Made by a program: the position numbers and the translations under genes
Source of the DNA: JANSYL01 sp965229695
Lineage (GTDB): Bacteria; Pseudomonadota; Alphaproteobacteria; Rhodobacterales; Rhodobacteraceae
Reading direction: 5' to 3'
Length of the DNA: 64,000 nt
Assembly (NCBI GenBank): GCA_965229695.1
Contig: OZ245921.1
Coordinates: 2,976,001 to 3,040,000 of the forward strand
The notes under the pieces: model-generated
What the model was told of the DNA's origin: nothing
The model's database searches: none
Seen by the model: only the letters and a program-made list of their open reading frames with translations
In this document: positions 17,136 to 25,955 of the stretch, piece by piece
How the letters are laid out: each line of letters opens with the position of its first letter
Numbering within the stretch: the stretch's first letter is position 1

Positions 17136-19325
17136 ATGGACGGAGCTTCCAACACCGGCGGAAAGTGCCCGGTGATCCATGGTGCCACCGGCAATGTCGC
17201 CAACTCTCACTGGTGGCCGAATAAGCTGAACCTAAACATCCTGCGCCAGAACACCGAGAAATCCGATCCGATGGGCAAGGATTTCGACTATGCCGAGGCG
17301 TTCAAATCGCTCGATCTGGAGGCGGTGAAATCCGATCTGCACGCGCTGATGACCGACAGCCAGGATTGGTGGCCCGCCGATTACGGCCATTACGGTCCGC
17401 TGTTCATCCGCATGGCGTGGCATTCCGCAGGCACCTACCGCACCTTTGACGGCCGAGGCGGTGGCTCGACCGGGACGCAGCGCTTTGCGCCGCTGAACTC
17501 TTGGCCCGACAATGGCAACCTGGATAAGGCACGCCGTCTGCTTTGGCCGATCAAACAGAAATACGGCGCGGCCCTGTCTTGGGCTGACCTGATGATCCTG
17601 GCGGGCAACATCGCGCTGGAATCCATGGGGTTCAAAACCTATGGATTCGCCGGTGGCCGCGCCGATGTCTGGCACCCAGAAGAAGACATCTACTGGGGCC
17701 CCGAGGCCGAATGGCTGGGCGACGAACGCTATTCCGGTGACCGGGAACTTGCGAACCCCTTGGGTGCGGTTCAGATGGGTCTGATCTATGTGAACCCCGA
17801 AGGGCCCAATGGCACGCCCGACCCGGTCGCCTCGGGCCGTGACGTGCGCGATACCTTCGCGCGCATGGCGATGAATGACTATGAAACCGTGGCTCTGGTC
17901 GCAGGCGGCCACACCTTTGGTAAGGCCCACGGGGCTGGCGATGCGGGCCTGGTCGGGGCCGAACCCGAAGGCGCGCCGATTGAAGAAATGGGCCTGGGGT
18001 GGATCAGCACCCACGGCTCGGGCAAGGCCGGGGATGCGATCACCAGCGGCATCGAAGGGGCGTGGAAACCCAACCCGACGACCTGGGACATGGGCTATTT
18101 CAAAGTGCTCTTCAAATATGATTGGGAGTTGAGCCAATCGCCCGCAGGCGCAAACCAGTGGCACCCGATTGATTGCGAAGACGAAGACATGGTTGTGGAT
18201 GCCCATGACCCGTCGATCAAGCACCGCCCGATGATGACCACCGCGGATATGTCGCTGAAGATGGACCCGGCCTATGAAAAGGTCTCGCGCCATTTCATGG
18301 AAAACCCCGATGAGTTCGCCGAAGCTTTCGCCAAAGCTTGGTACAAACTGACCCACCGCGACATGGGCCCCCATGTGCGCGGCTTGGGGGCGGATGTCCC
18401 GGCAGAGCCGGAGCTGTGGCAAGACCCGGTGCCAGCGGTTGATCACGCGCTGGTCGATGCGGCGGATATCACCGGTTTGAAAGAGGCGATCCTGGGCTCG
18501 GGCCTAAGCGTGCAGGCGCTGGTGCGCGTTGCTTGGGGTTCGGCTGCCAGCTATCGCGGCACCGATATGCGCGGTGGCGCAAATGGTGCGCGTATCCGGC
18601 TGGCACCTGCCAAGGATTGGGCGGTCAACGATCCGACCGAACTGGCGCAGGTGCTGGGCGTGTATGAAACGCTCAAAGCCGATTTCGACGCCGCGGCTGC
18701 CGGTGGCAAGAAGGTTTCGATCGCGGATCTGATCGTGCTTGGCGGTACGGTAGCGGTGGAAAAAGCCGCCGCAGACGCGGGCACACCGGTCGAGCTTGAG
18801 TTCACCCCAGGCCGCACCGATGCGACCGAAGAGATGACGGATGCCGATTCCTACGCCGTGCTTGAGCCCAAGGCCGATGGCTTCCGCAACTACGCCGCCC
18901 CCGGCCTGCCATTCCGGCCTGCCGAAATGCTGCTTGATCGCGCGCATATGCTGGATCTGACCGCGCCCGAAATGACCGTTCTGGTCGGCGGGATGCGGGC
19001 GATTGGCGCCAATGCAGGCGGCAGCGCCCACGGGCTCTTTAGCGGCGAGGCCGGAAAGCTCGACACATCCTTCTTCGACACGCTGTTGGATATGTCGATC
19101 AAATGGACCCCGACCGAGGCTGCCAATGTCTTGGAAGGTCGCGACCGCGCCACCGGTGAGGTCAAGCACACCGCGACCGAGGTTGATCTGGTCTTCGGCT
19201 CGAACTCGGAACTGCGGGCGCTGGTCGAGGTTTACGCCGCCGCCGATGCCAAAGAGAAATTCGTTCAGGATTTTGCAGCGGCTTGGACCAAAGTGATGAT
19301 GTTGGATCGGTTCGAATTGGCCTGA
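17136..19325 (+). CDS. katG: Catalase-peroxidase
   Basis: Bifunctional heme catalase-peroxidase that removes hydrogen peroxide (729 residues, normal length). The distal triad Arg92-Trp95-His96 is in PLFIRMAWHSAGTYR; the proximal heme-ligand His is in ALVAGGHTFGKAHGAG. MGLIYVNPEGPNG supplies the Tyr of the Met-Tyr-Trp crosslink. The C-terminal duplicated domain follows from about residue 430. The frame is open to 17052, but ATG 17136 begins the conserved MDGASNTGGKCPVIHG and has a GGAGA site upstream. Divergent from oxyR; followed by a strong terminator. Confidence 0.97.
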   Translation: MDGASNTGGKCPVIHGATGNVANSHWWPNKLNLNILRQNTEKSDPMGKDFDYAEAFKSLDLEAVKSDLHALMTDSQDWWPADYGHYGPLFIRMAWHSAGTYRTFDGRGGGSTGTQRFAPLNSWPDNGNLDKARRLLWPIKQKYGAALSWADLMILAGNIALESMGFKTYGFAGGRADVWHPEEDIYWGPEAEWLGDERYSGDRELANPLGAVQMGLIYVNPEGPNGTPDPVASGRDVRDTFARMAMNDYETVALVAGGHTFGKAHGAGDAGLVGAEPEGAPIEEMGLGWISTHGSGKAGDAITSGIEGAWKPNPTTWDMGYFKVLFKYDWELSQSPAGANQWHPIDCEDEDMVVDAHDPSIKHRPMMTTADMSLKMDPAYEKVSRHFMENPDEFAEAFAKAWYKLTHRDMGPHVRGLGADVPAEPELWQDPVPAVDHALVDAADITGLKEAILGSGLSVQALVRVAWGSAASYRGTDMRGGANGARIRLAPAKDWAVNDPTELAQVLGVYETLKADFDAAAAGGKKVSIADLIVLGGTVAVEKAAADAGTPVELEFTPGRTDATEEMTDADSYAVLEPKADGFRNYAAPGLPFRPAEMLLDRAHMLDLTAPEMTVLVGGMRAIGANAGGSAHGLFSGEAGKLDTSFFDTLLDMSIKWTPTEAANVLEGRDRATGEVKHTATEVDLVFGSNSELRALVEVYAAADAKEKFVQDFAAAWTKVMMLDRFELA

Positions 19326-19350
19326 TCGACCGCAGCACGAACTTAGGGAA

Positions 19351-19377
19351 ACGGCGGCGCAAATGCGCCGCCGTTTT
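19351..19377 (+). terminator. Rho-independent terminator of katG
   Basis: A 10-bp GC stem (ACGGCGGCGC with GCGCCGCCGT) with a 4-nt AAAT loop, followed by TTTT. It lies 25 nt after the katG stop and touches the stop of the convergent glycosyltransferase-like gene, so it may serve both. Confidence 0.85.
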
Positions 19378-20330
19378 CATAGGCAGGTCTGAATGGCCTG
19401 ATCCAATTGCGTGGCAATGGCGCGATGGCTGAACATATCGCGCAGGGCCCTGACACGCTCCTGCGCCAGCAGCCATTCCGGCCCTCCAAACCCCGCTTGC
19501 AGCCGCTCCAACCCCGCATCAATGGAAGCTGGTTCGCCATCCGGGGTCAAAAACGGGTAATCCGCCCCCAAAAGCCGTTCCACATCCAGGCTTTTGCGAT
19601 CTGTCAAAATCACTGCATCGCTAACCGCTGCCGTCACCAGCTTCGTCACGGGCTTTGCCACCCACGCGCCATCTGCTTTTTCGCCGATGCGGATGCACAT
19701 TTGTGCATGGTATTTGCCGATTTTCGTTAGGTTTTCCTGAAACGCTTCGGGCATGCCGCCGTCCAGAAAATCGACCCGTTGATCGGCCAGCGGGCTGTGC
19801 GGGAACAGATGGCGCGACCCGAAATAGGCGATGTTTAGATCATCTGGTCGCGCGCCCGGCGCAATCGCGTCGAGCGCGGTGTCGTAATTGTGCAGCACGG
19901 CCATATGTTGCCCGCTTATCACCCGCCCGGCCTGCGTCTGCTGCGCGACCCATTCGCGCTGCATATCGACCCCGCCAAAGGACGAGGCGATATGGCAATC
20001 AACCCCATCGGCAATCATCTCACTGATCGGCATATCGACATAATCAACCAGAATCCCACGCGCGCAGGCTTGCAACGCTTGCATATCCTGGGGCCGCCAC
20101 CCCCAGGCGGCGTATTTGGAAAACACGTAGACCGTATCGCGATTGCGTAGATTTAACAGCGCACGCTGCAGCGGTTTTACCTTGTTCGATACATATTGGA
20201 TCGACACATCATAGCGGTCTCCGAAATACCGGCTCAGATGTTGTGAAAGCTGATCCACCCGCATCACGCTGGAGCCCATATCGCGCCGCGAGTGGCGATT
20301 TAGAAACACAACCTTGATGCGGGATGCCAT
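19377..20330 (-). CDS. Glycosyltransferase-like protein of unknown specificity
   Basis: A 317-residue protein that starts MASRIKVVFLNRHSRRDMG and has a GT-B-like alternation of strands and helices, with VAVLHNYDTALDAI and DDLNIAYFGSRHLFPHSPL in the middle and WVAKPVTKLVTAAVSDAVIL near the C-terminus, where GT4-type enzymes bind the nucleotide sugar. I do not recognise a named family. The frame continues to 20477, but the ATG at 20330 starts the ordered part. Convergent with katG, divergent from the homocysteine methyltransferase-like gene. Surface glycan synthesis is a guess based on fold. Confidence 0.55.
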   Translation of the reverse strand: MASRIKVVFLNRHSRRDMGSSVMRVDQLSQHLSRYFGDRYDVSIQYVSNKVKPLQRALLNLRNRDTVYVFSKYAAWGWRPQDMQALQACARGILVDYVDMPISEMIADGVDCHIASSFGGVDMQREWVAQQTQAGRVISGQHMAVLHNYDTALDAIAPGARPDDLNIAYFGSRHLFPHSPLADQRVDFLDGGMPEAFQENLTKIGKYHAQMCIRIGEKADGAWVAKPVTKLVTAAVSDAVILTDRKSLDVERLLGADYPFLTPDGEPASIDAGLERLQAGFGGPEWLLAQERVRALRDMFSHRAIATQLDQAIQTCL

Positions 20331-20466
20331 GGGGTTTTCCGGTTCACGATGTTGACCGTCCATACTGGATCGCATCCAGCCGCGCCAGATCGCGAAACGG
20401 GTCTGGCGGAGGAAGCGATGATTTGTCAGAACGCCAAGATCATTGGCGCATCGTTGGGAGGGAGCG

Positions 20467-21354
20467 ATGAAGATCACGATTTTGGATGGCGGTATGGGCC
20501 AGGAACTGATTGCCCGTGGCCAGTCCGAGCCGACACCGCTTTGGGCGACGCAGGTGATGCGGACAGAGCCTGATCTGGTGCAGGAAATACATGCTGATTA
20601 CTTCGCCGTCGGGGCCGAAATCGCGACGGTGAACTCCTACGCCATTCACCGCGACCGCCTCGCCCCGCATGGGATCGAAGATCAATTCGAAGAGCTGCAC
20701 ATGCGCGCCGTCTCGCTTGCTAAGGCTGCGCGTGATGCCCATGGCAGCGGTCGCCTGGCGGGGTCGCTGGGGCCCTTAGGTTGGTCTTACACCACCGACA
20801 CGCCCCCCGAAGATGCGGCGGAGCGATTTGCTGAGGTCGCGGCGCTGCAAGCGCCCCATGTCGATCTGTTCCTGATCGAAACCGCGGCGTCTCTCGCACA
20901 GGCCATGGCCGCTTTGACGGGAGGCAAGACCGCTGGAAAGCCAGTTTGGCTGGCGGTGTCGGTTGACGATGCCGATGGCACCAAGCTGCGGTCTGGTGAA
21001 CCTGTTGACGCGGCGCTTGATCTGGCGCTGGCGGGCGGCGCGGATGCGTTTCTGATCAATTGCTCCACGCCCGAGGCGGTGAGCCAAGCTTTGGAAGTCG
21101 TCTCCGGCGCGGATATCCCCCTTGGGGCTTATGCCAATGGGTTCACCGGTATTGTGCAAAGCTTCGCCAAAGCGGGGACCACGGTCAAAGAACTGACCGC
21201 GCGGCAAGATTTGTCGCCCGAGCGCTACGCCGATTTTGCCGAGGCTTGGGTCGCGCTCGGCGCCACCATCATCGGTGGCTGTTGCGAGGTTGGTCCGGCC
21301 CATATCGCCGAGCTGTCGCGCCGTTTTGCCAAGGCCGACGCGTCCGTGGCCTAG
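20467..21354 (+). CDS. Homocysteine S-methyltransferase family protein
   Basis: Zinc-dependent methyltransferase of the BHMT/MmuM family (295 residues), moving a methyl group to homocysteine or a related thiol. It begins ITILDGGMGQELIARG; the zinc ligands are Cys in FLINCSTPEAV and the Cys pair in IIGGCCEVGPAHIAEL. ATG 20467 has GGAGG six bases upstream. The methyl donor (S-methylmethionine, betaine or other) cannot be read. The stop overlaps the convergent DHDPS-like gene by 4 nt. No SAM riboswitch is seen upstream. Confidence 0.88.
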   Translation: MKITILDGGMGQELIARGQSEPTPLWATQVMRTEPDLVQEIHADYFAVGAEIATVNSYAIHRDRLAPHGIEDQFEELHMRAVSLAKAARDAHGSGRLAGSLGPLGWSYTTDTPPEDAAERFAEVAALQAPHVDLFLIETAASLAQAMAALTGGKTAGKPVWLAVSVDDADGTKLRSGEPVDAALDLALAGGADAFLINCSTPEAVSQALEVVSGADIPLGAYANGFTGIVQSFAKAGTTVKELTARQDLSPERYADFAEAWVALGATIIGGCCEVGPAHIAELSRRFAKADASVA

Positions 21355-22271
21355 CCCAGCAGGGCCAGCCGCGCGGTTTGCCGCGCAATCAGAGCATCGA
21401 CCTCGGCCATCGCGGCTTTGGATAGGGCGGGGGCCGGGCGTCGCGCGGTGGCATGCGCAATCGCCCCGCGTTTGGCCAATGTGTATTTGCGAATGGGCAG
21501 GCCCAGGCCCGGCTGCGCCTCGTACCGGATCAGCGGCATATAGGCATCGAAAAGATCACGCGCCCGCGCTTCATCCCCAGCGTTCATCAGCGCCACCACC
21601 TGCGCCATCATTTCGGGATAGGCAAAGCCGGTCATCGCGCCATCGGCCCCGCGCAGCATCTCTTCCAACAGATAAAGCCCGCCATTACCGCAAAGGATCG
21701 AGACGCGCCGCGCGCCCGTGGCCTCTGCCGCGCGCAGCGTGGAAATCTTTTCCAGCCCCGGCCAATCCTCATGTTTAAGCATCACGCAAGTGGGGCAGGT
21801 TTCAAAGATTTTCAAGCAAACGCTGGGCGCGATCTGCACGCCGGTGGCCAGTGGGAAATCCTGCAACACCCAAGGGATTGGCCCCAGCATATCGGCCACG
21901 GTTTGGAAATAGCCGGTGATCTGATCATCGGTTTTCAACCCGCCGGGCGGGGCCACCATCACGCCGGCTGTGCCGCGCGCCATGGCCTCTTCTGCCAGCG
22001 CTTTGATGGCCGCCAGACCGGGGGCCGAGACACCCACCACCACAGGCAGGTCGGTGCGTGCGGTCACGCGGTCGATCACGGCGACGGATTCGGCGGCGGT
22101 CAGCTTGCCCGCTTCGCCCATCATGCCCAAGATCGTCAGGCCCGTGGCCCCTTGTTCGGTATAGAAATCCACCATCCGGTCGATACTTTCGAAATCGACC
22201 GCGCCATCGGGCAGGAAAGGGGTGACAGCAATGGTGAAAACGCCCGTCGCGGTTTCATCAAGCAAAGCCAT
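21351..22271 (-). CDS. Dihydrodipicolinate synthase family lyase, atypical
   Basis: Class I aldolase-fold protein of the DHDPS/NAL family (306 residues). The Schiff-base Lys is visible in CVMLKHEDWPGL. The YNxP segment that carries the catalytic Tyr of true DHDPS reads WVLQDFPLATG here, so the Tyr is replaced, and a lysine-biosynthesis role is unlikely. It is the last gene of an operon with a hydantoinase, a VOC protein and a hydantoin racemase (12 nt after the racemase gene), so it probably cleaves or forms a keto-acid in the same catabolic route. Substrate unknown. Confidence 0.85.
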   Translation of the reverse strand: MALLDETATGVFTIAVTPFLPDGAVDFESIDRMVDFYTEQGATGLTILGMMGEAGKLTAAESVAVIDRVTARTDLPVVVGVSAPGLAAIKALAEEAMARGTAGVMVAPPGGLKTDDQITGYFQTVADMLGPIPWVLQDFPLATGVQIAPSVCLKIFETCPTCVMLKHEDWPGLEKISTLRAAEATGARRVSILCGNGGLYLLEEMLRGADGAMTGFAYPEMMAQVVALMNAGDEARARDLFDAYMPLIRYEAQPGLGLPIRKYTLAKRGAIAHATARRPAPALSKAAMAEVDALIARQTARLALLG

Positions 22272-22283
22272 ATTGCAGTCCTT

Positions 22284-22943
22284 TCACCAATTGAGCGCGA
22301 TACGGCCAAGTGCCATCGCGGCGGCGGCTTGGCAGGGTTCGACCACCGGCAGGCCCGTGGCGTGGGCCAGGGCGGCGCGGTATCCGGCCATGCCCGCACA
22401 TCCCATGATTAGCACATCTGCCCCATCCTGATCGCGCAGGGTTTGGCCCACGGCAATCATCCGGTCGCGCGTGACATCGGGGTCGGCCAAATCTGCCACG
22501 CCCAGGTTCAAGGCGCGATCCCCAGCCAGTCGGTCCGTGACACCCATCGCCCCAAAAGCGCGCAGATGCCGTGGGATCGATCCGGGCAAAATCGCTATCA
22601 CTCCAAAGCGCTGGCCTAAGGTCAGCGCGGTCATCACCGCCGATTCCTGGATGCCAAGAACGGGCAGGGCCGTGCGGTCGCGCAAGGCGTGCATCCCAGG
22701 GTCGCCGAAGCAGGCGATCACGAAACCCGCGGCCTGATCTTCAAGCGATGCGGCCAGGCGTAGCATTGGCGCGATAGTTTCATCGGCTTGAGCCTGGCTT
22801 TCGATCCCCGTCGGGCCCTCGGCCAAAGTCACGCATCGGATCGGCGTGCCCAGACCGCGCAAAGGGTCCATTGCAGCATCGATCCCAGCGGTCACGGCCT
22901 CCGAGGAGTTTGGGTTGATGACAATCAGCGCGCGGTCGGTCAT
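22284..22943 (-). CDS. Asp/Glu/hydantoin racemase family protein
   Basis: Cofactor-independent two-cysteine racemase family member (219 residues). The catalytic Cys pair is seen in FVIACFGDPGMHAL and VLIMGCAGMAGYRAAL, and the N-terminal INPNSSEAVTAGID is typical of hydantoin racemase-like proteins. Its start overlaps the VOC gene stop by 4 nt, and the hydantoinase is two genes upstream; racemising 5-substituted hydantoins for a stereospecific hydantoinase is the simplest role. A maleate isomerase or arylmalonate decarboxylase-like activity is possible. Confidence 0.87.
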   Translation of the reverse strand: MTDRALIVINPNSSEAVTAGIDAAMDPLRGLGTPIRCVTLAEGPTGIESQAQADETIAPMLRLAASLEDQAAGFVIACFGDPGMHALRDRTALPVLGIQESAVMTALTLGQRFGVIAILPGSIPRHLRAFGAMGVTDRLAGDRALNLGVADLADPDVTRDRMIAVGQTLRDQDGADVLIMGCAGMAGYRAALAHATGLPVVEPCQAAAAMALGRIALNW

Positions 22944-23332
22944 ACGCCCGCCCGCGTCGCCGATTGGATTTCGACCTGATACCCCTCAGGGTCATCAAAA
23001 ACAAAGGCGCGGATGCCGATGGCGTCATTGACGAACATCTCACTTAAGCCGTCGACCCCATACCCCTCGATATACCCGTACCAAGCATCCACATCGGGCA
23101 CGCGGATACAGACCTGCACGCATTTTTTGGCCTGCCATTTGTTCATGCCCTGGCTTTCATCGACCAGTCCAATATGCGCGCCATCGGCCATGCGCAGAAT
23201 CTTGGCCAAGCCCCCTTGATCAATGACCAGCGGAAAGCCCAGGACATCTTGGTAAAAGGCCAGGGCACGGGGCAGGTCTTTGTAATAGAGAAAGGTGATG
23301 GCAAGGCTTGCACCCTCGGGGCGGTTGGTCAT
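22940..23332 (-). CDS. VOC-family (glyoxalase/dioxygenase fold) protein
   Basis: A small 130-residue protein with the paired beta-alpha-beta-beta-beta units of the VOC superfamily: ITFLYYKDLPRALAFYQDVLGFPLV in the first half and AFVFDDPEGYQVEIQS at the end. The C-terminal Glu of the metal site is present, but the first-strand His of glyoxalase I is not (position reads ITFLYY), so metal chemistry is uncertain. It is coupled by ATGA overlaps to the hydantoinase before it and the racemase after it. Confidence 0.85.
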   Translation of the reverse strand: MTNRPEGASLAITFLYYKDLPRALAFYQDVLGFPLVIDQGGLAKILRMADGAHIGLVDESQGMNKWQAKKCVQVCIRVPDVDAWYGYIEGYGVDGLSEMFVNDAIGIRAFVFDDPEGYQVEIQSATRAGV

Positions 23333-24744
23333 GCGGGATCTCCTGTCAAATCGCGGGTTTGGGTGCCGATGGCGGGGCGTTCGATCCAGTGCCCTGCGCC
23401 GGGCGTGCCCAGGTAGTCGCCGTCGCGCATGATGGCAGTGCCGCGCAGATAGGTGGCGACGGGCCAGCCGGTGACCTCTGTGCCCTCCCAGGGGTTGTAG
23501 CCCACATTGTCATGTAGATCATTGGCGCCGTAGGTGTGGGACTTGTCTGGATCCCATAGCACCAGATCGGCATCCATGCCGATGGCGATATCTCCTTTTC
23601 CCGGCAAGCCATAGAGCTTGGCAGGGGCCTTGGCTGTCAGGTGCACGAAGGCTTCGGGCGGCAGATGGCCGCGCCCCAGAATGGCATCGAACATCAGCGG
23701 CAGACGCGGCTCTAACCCCGGCAGGCCATTGGCGATGGCGGGAAAGGGGGCATCTGCGCCGTTCGAAAGTTTCCCCGTCTCATCAAAGCGGTAGGGCGCA
23801 TGGTCAGAAGAAATCAGATGCAGATGCCCCAGCGCCAGGCCCCGCCATAGCGCGGCTTGATCGGCTTTGGTCCGCTGTGGCGGCGAACACATCCATTTCG
23901 CCCCCTCAATGCCGGGCTTGTCCAAAACCTCTTCCGTCATGAACAGGTAATGCGGGCAGGTTTCGGCCCAAATCGCGGCCCCCCGCGCCCTTGCGGCGGC
24001 AATTTCTGCGACCGCTTCCGCGGTTGAGATATGGAACAGCATGATGGGTGCGCCCGTGGCCTCGGCAAAACGGCACATGCGCGCAACGGCATCAATCTCG
24101 GCCGCGCGGGGCCTGGCCGTGGCATGGTATTTTGGGGCGGTTTTGCCCTCGGCCAGCAAGCCGTCGCGCGCTTGGGCCAAGATCGCGTCGTTCTCAGCAT
24201 GGACGCAGGTCAGCGCGCCCGCCTCCGCCGCGATGCGCAGCACCTGTAAAATCTCGGCATCCGACAGCATGATGTTATAGGTCGTGAAGACTTTGATCGA
24301 TCGATGCCCCTTTGCAATCAGGGCCCTGAGATCAGCCTTGAACCCTGGCACCGAGGCATCCGAGACGCTGATATGAAACGCGTGGTCAATGGCTGCCCCG
24401 CGGCGCGCGCGCGCCGCGTAGCCTGCGACCGTCTCTGACAGACGCTGCCCCTTTTGTTGGGCAGCAAAAGAAATGGTCGTGGTTGTCCCACCCATCGCTG
24501 CAGACCGGGTGGCGGTCTCAAACGTGTCGGCATTCATCACGCCCATGCCCGACAGCTGTTCGATATGACAATGCGGGTCGACCCCGCCGGGCGTGACGAT
24601 CAGGCCCTTGGCTGAAACACGTGCGCCCGCCTCGAATCCTTGGCCCAGCGCGGCGATCTTACCGTTTGCGATGGCGATATCGGCCGCAAACACGCCTGCC
24701 GAGGTCAACACACGCCCACCTTCGATCACCAGATCATATGCCAT
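23329..24744 (-). CDS. D-hydantoinase / dihydropyrimidinase
   Basis: Amidohydrolase-superfamily enzyme (471 residues) that opens hydantoin or dihydropyrimidine rings without ATP. Metal ligands: His-x-His in PGGVDPHCHIEQ, the Lys expected to be carbamylated in SIKVFTTYNIML, His in CVHAEND, His in LFHISTAEAV and Asp in SSDHAPYRFD. ATG 24744 has GGGGGA seven bases upstream; a start at 24756 has none. First gene of a four-gene unit with VOC, racemase and DHDPS-like genes. It is divergent from cobO over 118 nt. Confidence 0.9.
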   Translation of the reverse strand: MAYDLVIEGGRVLTSAGVFAADIAIANGKIAALGQGFEAGARVSAKGLIVTPGGVDPHCHIEQLSGMGVMNADTFETATRSAAMGGTTTTISFAAQQKGQRLSETVAGYAARARRGAAIDHAFHISVSDASVPGFKADLRALIAKGHRSIKVFTTYNIMLSDAEILQVLRIAAEAGALTCVHAENDAILAQARDGLLAEGKTAPKYHATARPRAAEIDAVARMCRFAEATGAPIMLFHISTAEAVAEIAAARARGAAIWAETCPHYLFMTEEVLDKPGIEGAKWMCSPPQRTKADQAALWRGLALGHLHLISSDHAPYRFDETGKLSNGADAPFPAIANGLPGLEPRLPLMFDAILGRGHLPPEAFVHLTAKAPAKLYGLPGKGDIAIGMDADLVLWDPDKSHTYGANDLHDNVGYNPWEGTEVTGWPVATYLRGTAIMRDGDYLGTPGAGHWIERPAIGTQTRDLTGDPA

Positions 24745-24862
24745 CCGATCCCCCATTGCCTGGGCCCGAGCATGGGGTGCGCGCAGATCGGCATCAAGGG
24801 GCGTTTACACCGGCCCCTTGGTGATGCCAGATGCATCGACCAACCAGAGCGTAGAGGCCGCC

Positions 24863-25480
24863 ATGTCCACCAGCCCCACTGCCGAAGAACACAACGCAAA
24901 AATGCGCGCGGTCAAAGCCGAGCGCGACGAGATGATGAAGACCAAGCGGATCAAAAAAGGTCTGATCATGGTCCATACCGGCAATGGCAAAGGCAAAAGT
25001 TCGTCGGGCTTTGGTATGATCATGCGCTGCATCGCCCATGGGATGCCCTGCGGTGTGGTGCAGTTCATCAAAGGCAATTGGGAAACCGGCGACAAAAAAT
25101 TCCTGCGCGAACGCTTTGCCGAGGAATGTGAATTTGTCGTTTCGGGTGAGGGGTTTACCTGGGAAACCCAAGACCGTGACCGTGATATTGCCGCGGCCCA
25201 AGCGGGGTGGGAGGCCGCCAAACGCATGATCCGCAACCCCGAAATGCGCTTTGTGCTGCTGGACGAAATCAATATCGCGCTGCGCTATGATTATCTGGAT
25301 ATCAATGAGGTCGTCGCGTTCTTGCAGGCTGAAAAGCCGAAAATGACCCATGTCTGTTTGACCGGGCGCAACGCCAAACCCGAGCTGATCGAAGCTGCCG
25401 ATCTGGTGACTGAGATGACCGAGGTGAAACACCCGTTCAAAACCCAAGGCGTGGTCGCCCAACGCGGGACGGAGTATTAG
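24863..25480 (+). CDS. cobO: Cob(I)yrinic acid a,c-diamide adenosyltransferase
   Basis: ATP:corrinoid adenosyltransferase of the CobO/BtuR type (205 residues), making the Co-adenosyl bond in coenzyme B12 synthesis. The P-loop is VHTGNGKGKSSSGFG; MRCIAHGMPCGVVQFIKG and CLTGRNAKPELIEAADLVTE are family motifs, and it ends QRGTEY. A much longer frame runs upstream to 24593 across the hydantoinase start, but ATG 24863 gives the family length and has GAGG ahead of it. It leads a unit with the DUF457-like gene and cobQ. The 118-nt leader is too short for a full cobalamin riboswitch and lacks an obvious B12 box. Confidence 0.95.
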   Translation: MSTSPTAEEHNAKMRAVKAERDEMMKTKRIKKGLIMVHTGNGKGKSSSGFGMIMRCIAHGMPCGVVQFIKGNWETGDKKFLRERFAEECEFVVSGEGFTWETQDRDRDIAAAQAGWEAAKRMIRNPEMRFVLLDEINIALRYDYLDINEVVAFLQAEKPKMTHVCLTGRNAKPELIEAADLVTEMTEVKHPFKTQGVVAQRGTEY

Positions 25481-25484
25481 GGCC

Positions 25485-25955
25485 ATGATGATCGCGCATC
25501 TGCCTGCGGGCTATCTATGCGCGCGTGGGTTGCGGGTTAGCGGTGCGTCTTTGCCTTTGGCCTGGGGAGTGATCGTGGGAAGTATCGCGCCCGATTTGGA
25601 CATGCTGTGGTTTGTCCTGGTTGATGGAGGGGCGGTTCATCATCATAGCTACCTAACCCATCGGCCCGCGCTCTGGTTCATGGTGTTGGTGGGCGCGTTG
25701 ATGGTGCGATCAAAGGCTTTCATTGGCGTTGGGCTGGGCGCTTTGTTGCATGTGTCTTTGGATACGATCGCGGGCTCGATCGTGTGGGGTTGGCCGATTT
25801 GGCCCGAACCGGTGACTTTGGTGCATGTCCCGCCGACCCATGATCATTGGGTCCAGTCTTTCCTTGCACATTGGACCTTTCGCGTAGAGCTTGCGATCTT
25901 GGCAACGGCCGCTTTTGTGCTTTTCCTAAGCCTGAGAAAAGGCCGCTGGTTGTGA
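25485..25955 (+). CDS. DUF457/YdjM-like inner-membrane metal-dependent hydrolase
   Basis: A 156-residue membrane protein with about four hydrophobic segments. It has the conserved histidines and acidic motif of the YdjM (LexA-binding, inner-membrane hydrolase) family: MIAHLPAGYLCARG at the start, VGSIAPDLDMLWFVL, HHHSYLTHRPALW and LLHVSLDTIAGS. It lies 4 nt after cobO and its stop overlaps the GTG start of cobQ, so all three are co-transcribed. A role in corrinoid metabolism is only suggested by this position. Confidence 0.75.
   Translation: MMIAHLPAGYLCARGLRVSGASLPLAWGVIVGSIAPDLDMLWFVLVDGGAVHHHSYLTHRPALWFMVLVGALMVRSKAFIGVGLGALLHVSLDTIAGSIVWGWPIWPEPVTLVHVPPTHDHWVQSFLAHWTFRVELAILATAAFVLFLSLRKGRWL

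Noticed and set aside
17232..18446. 404-codon open frame opposite katG
   Set aside because: Long antisense frames are common opposite GC-rich genes; katG is certain and this frame has no recognisable domain.
20331..20466. SAM-type riboswitch before the homocysteine methyltransferase-like gene
   Set aside because: No matching conserved core or pseudoknot pattern could be found by eye.
21351..22271. Lysine-biosynthesis DapA
   Set aside because: The catalytic tyrosine motif is replaced and the context is hydantoin catabolism.
24593..24862. N-terminal extension of cobO
   Set aside because: It overlaps the divergent hydantoinase coding region and adds 90 residues absent from the family.
24745..24862. 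Cobalamin riboswitch before cobO
   Set aside because: The leader is only 118 nt and I see no B12-box-like sequence.
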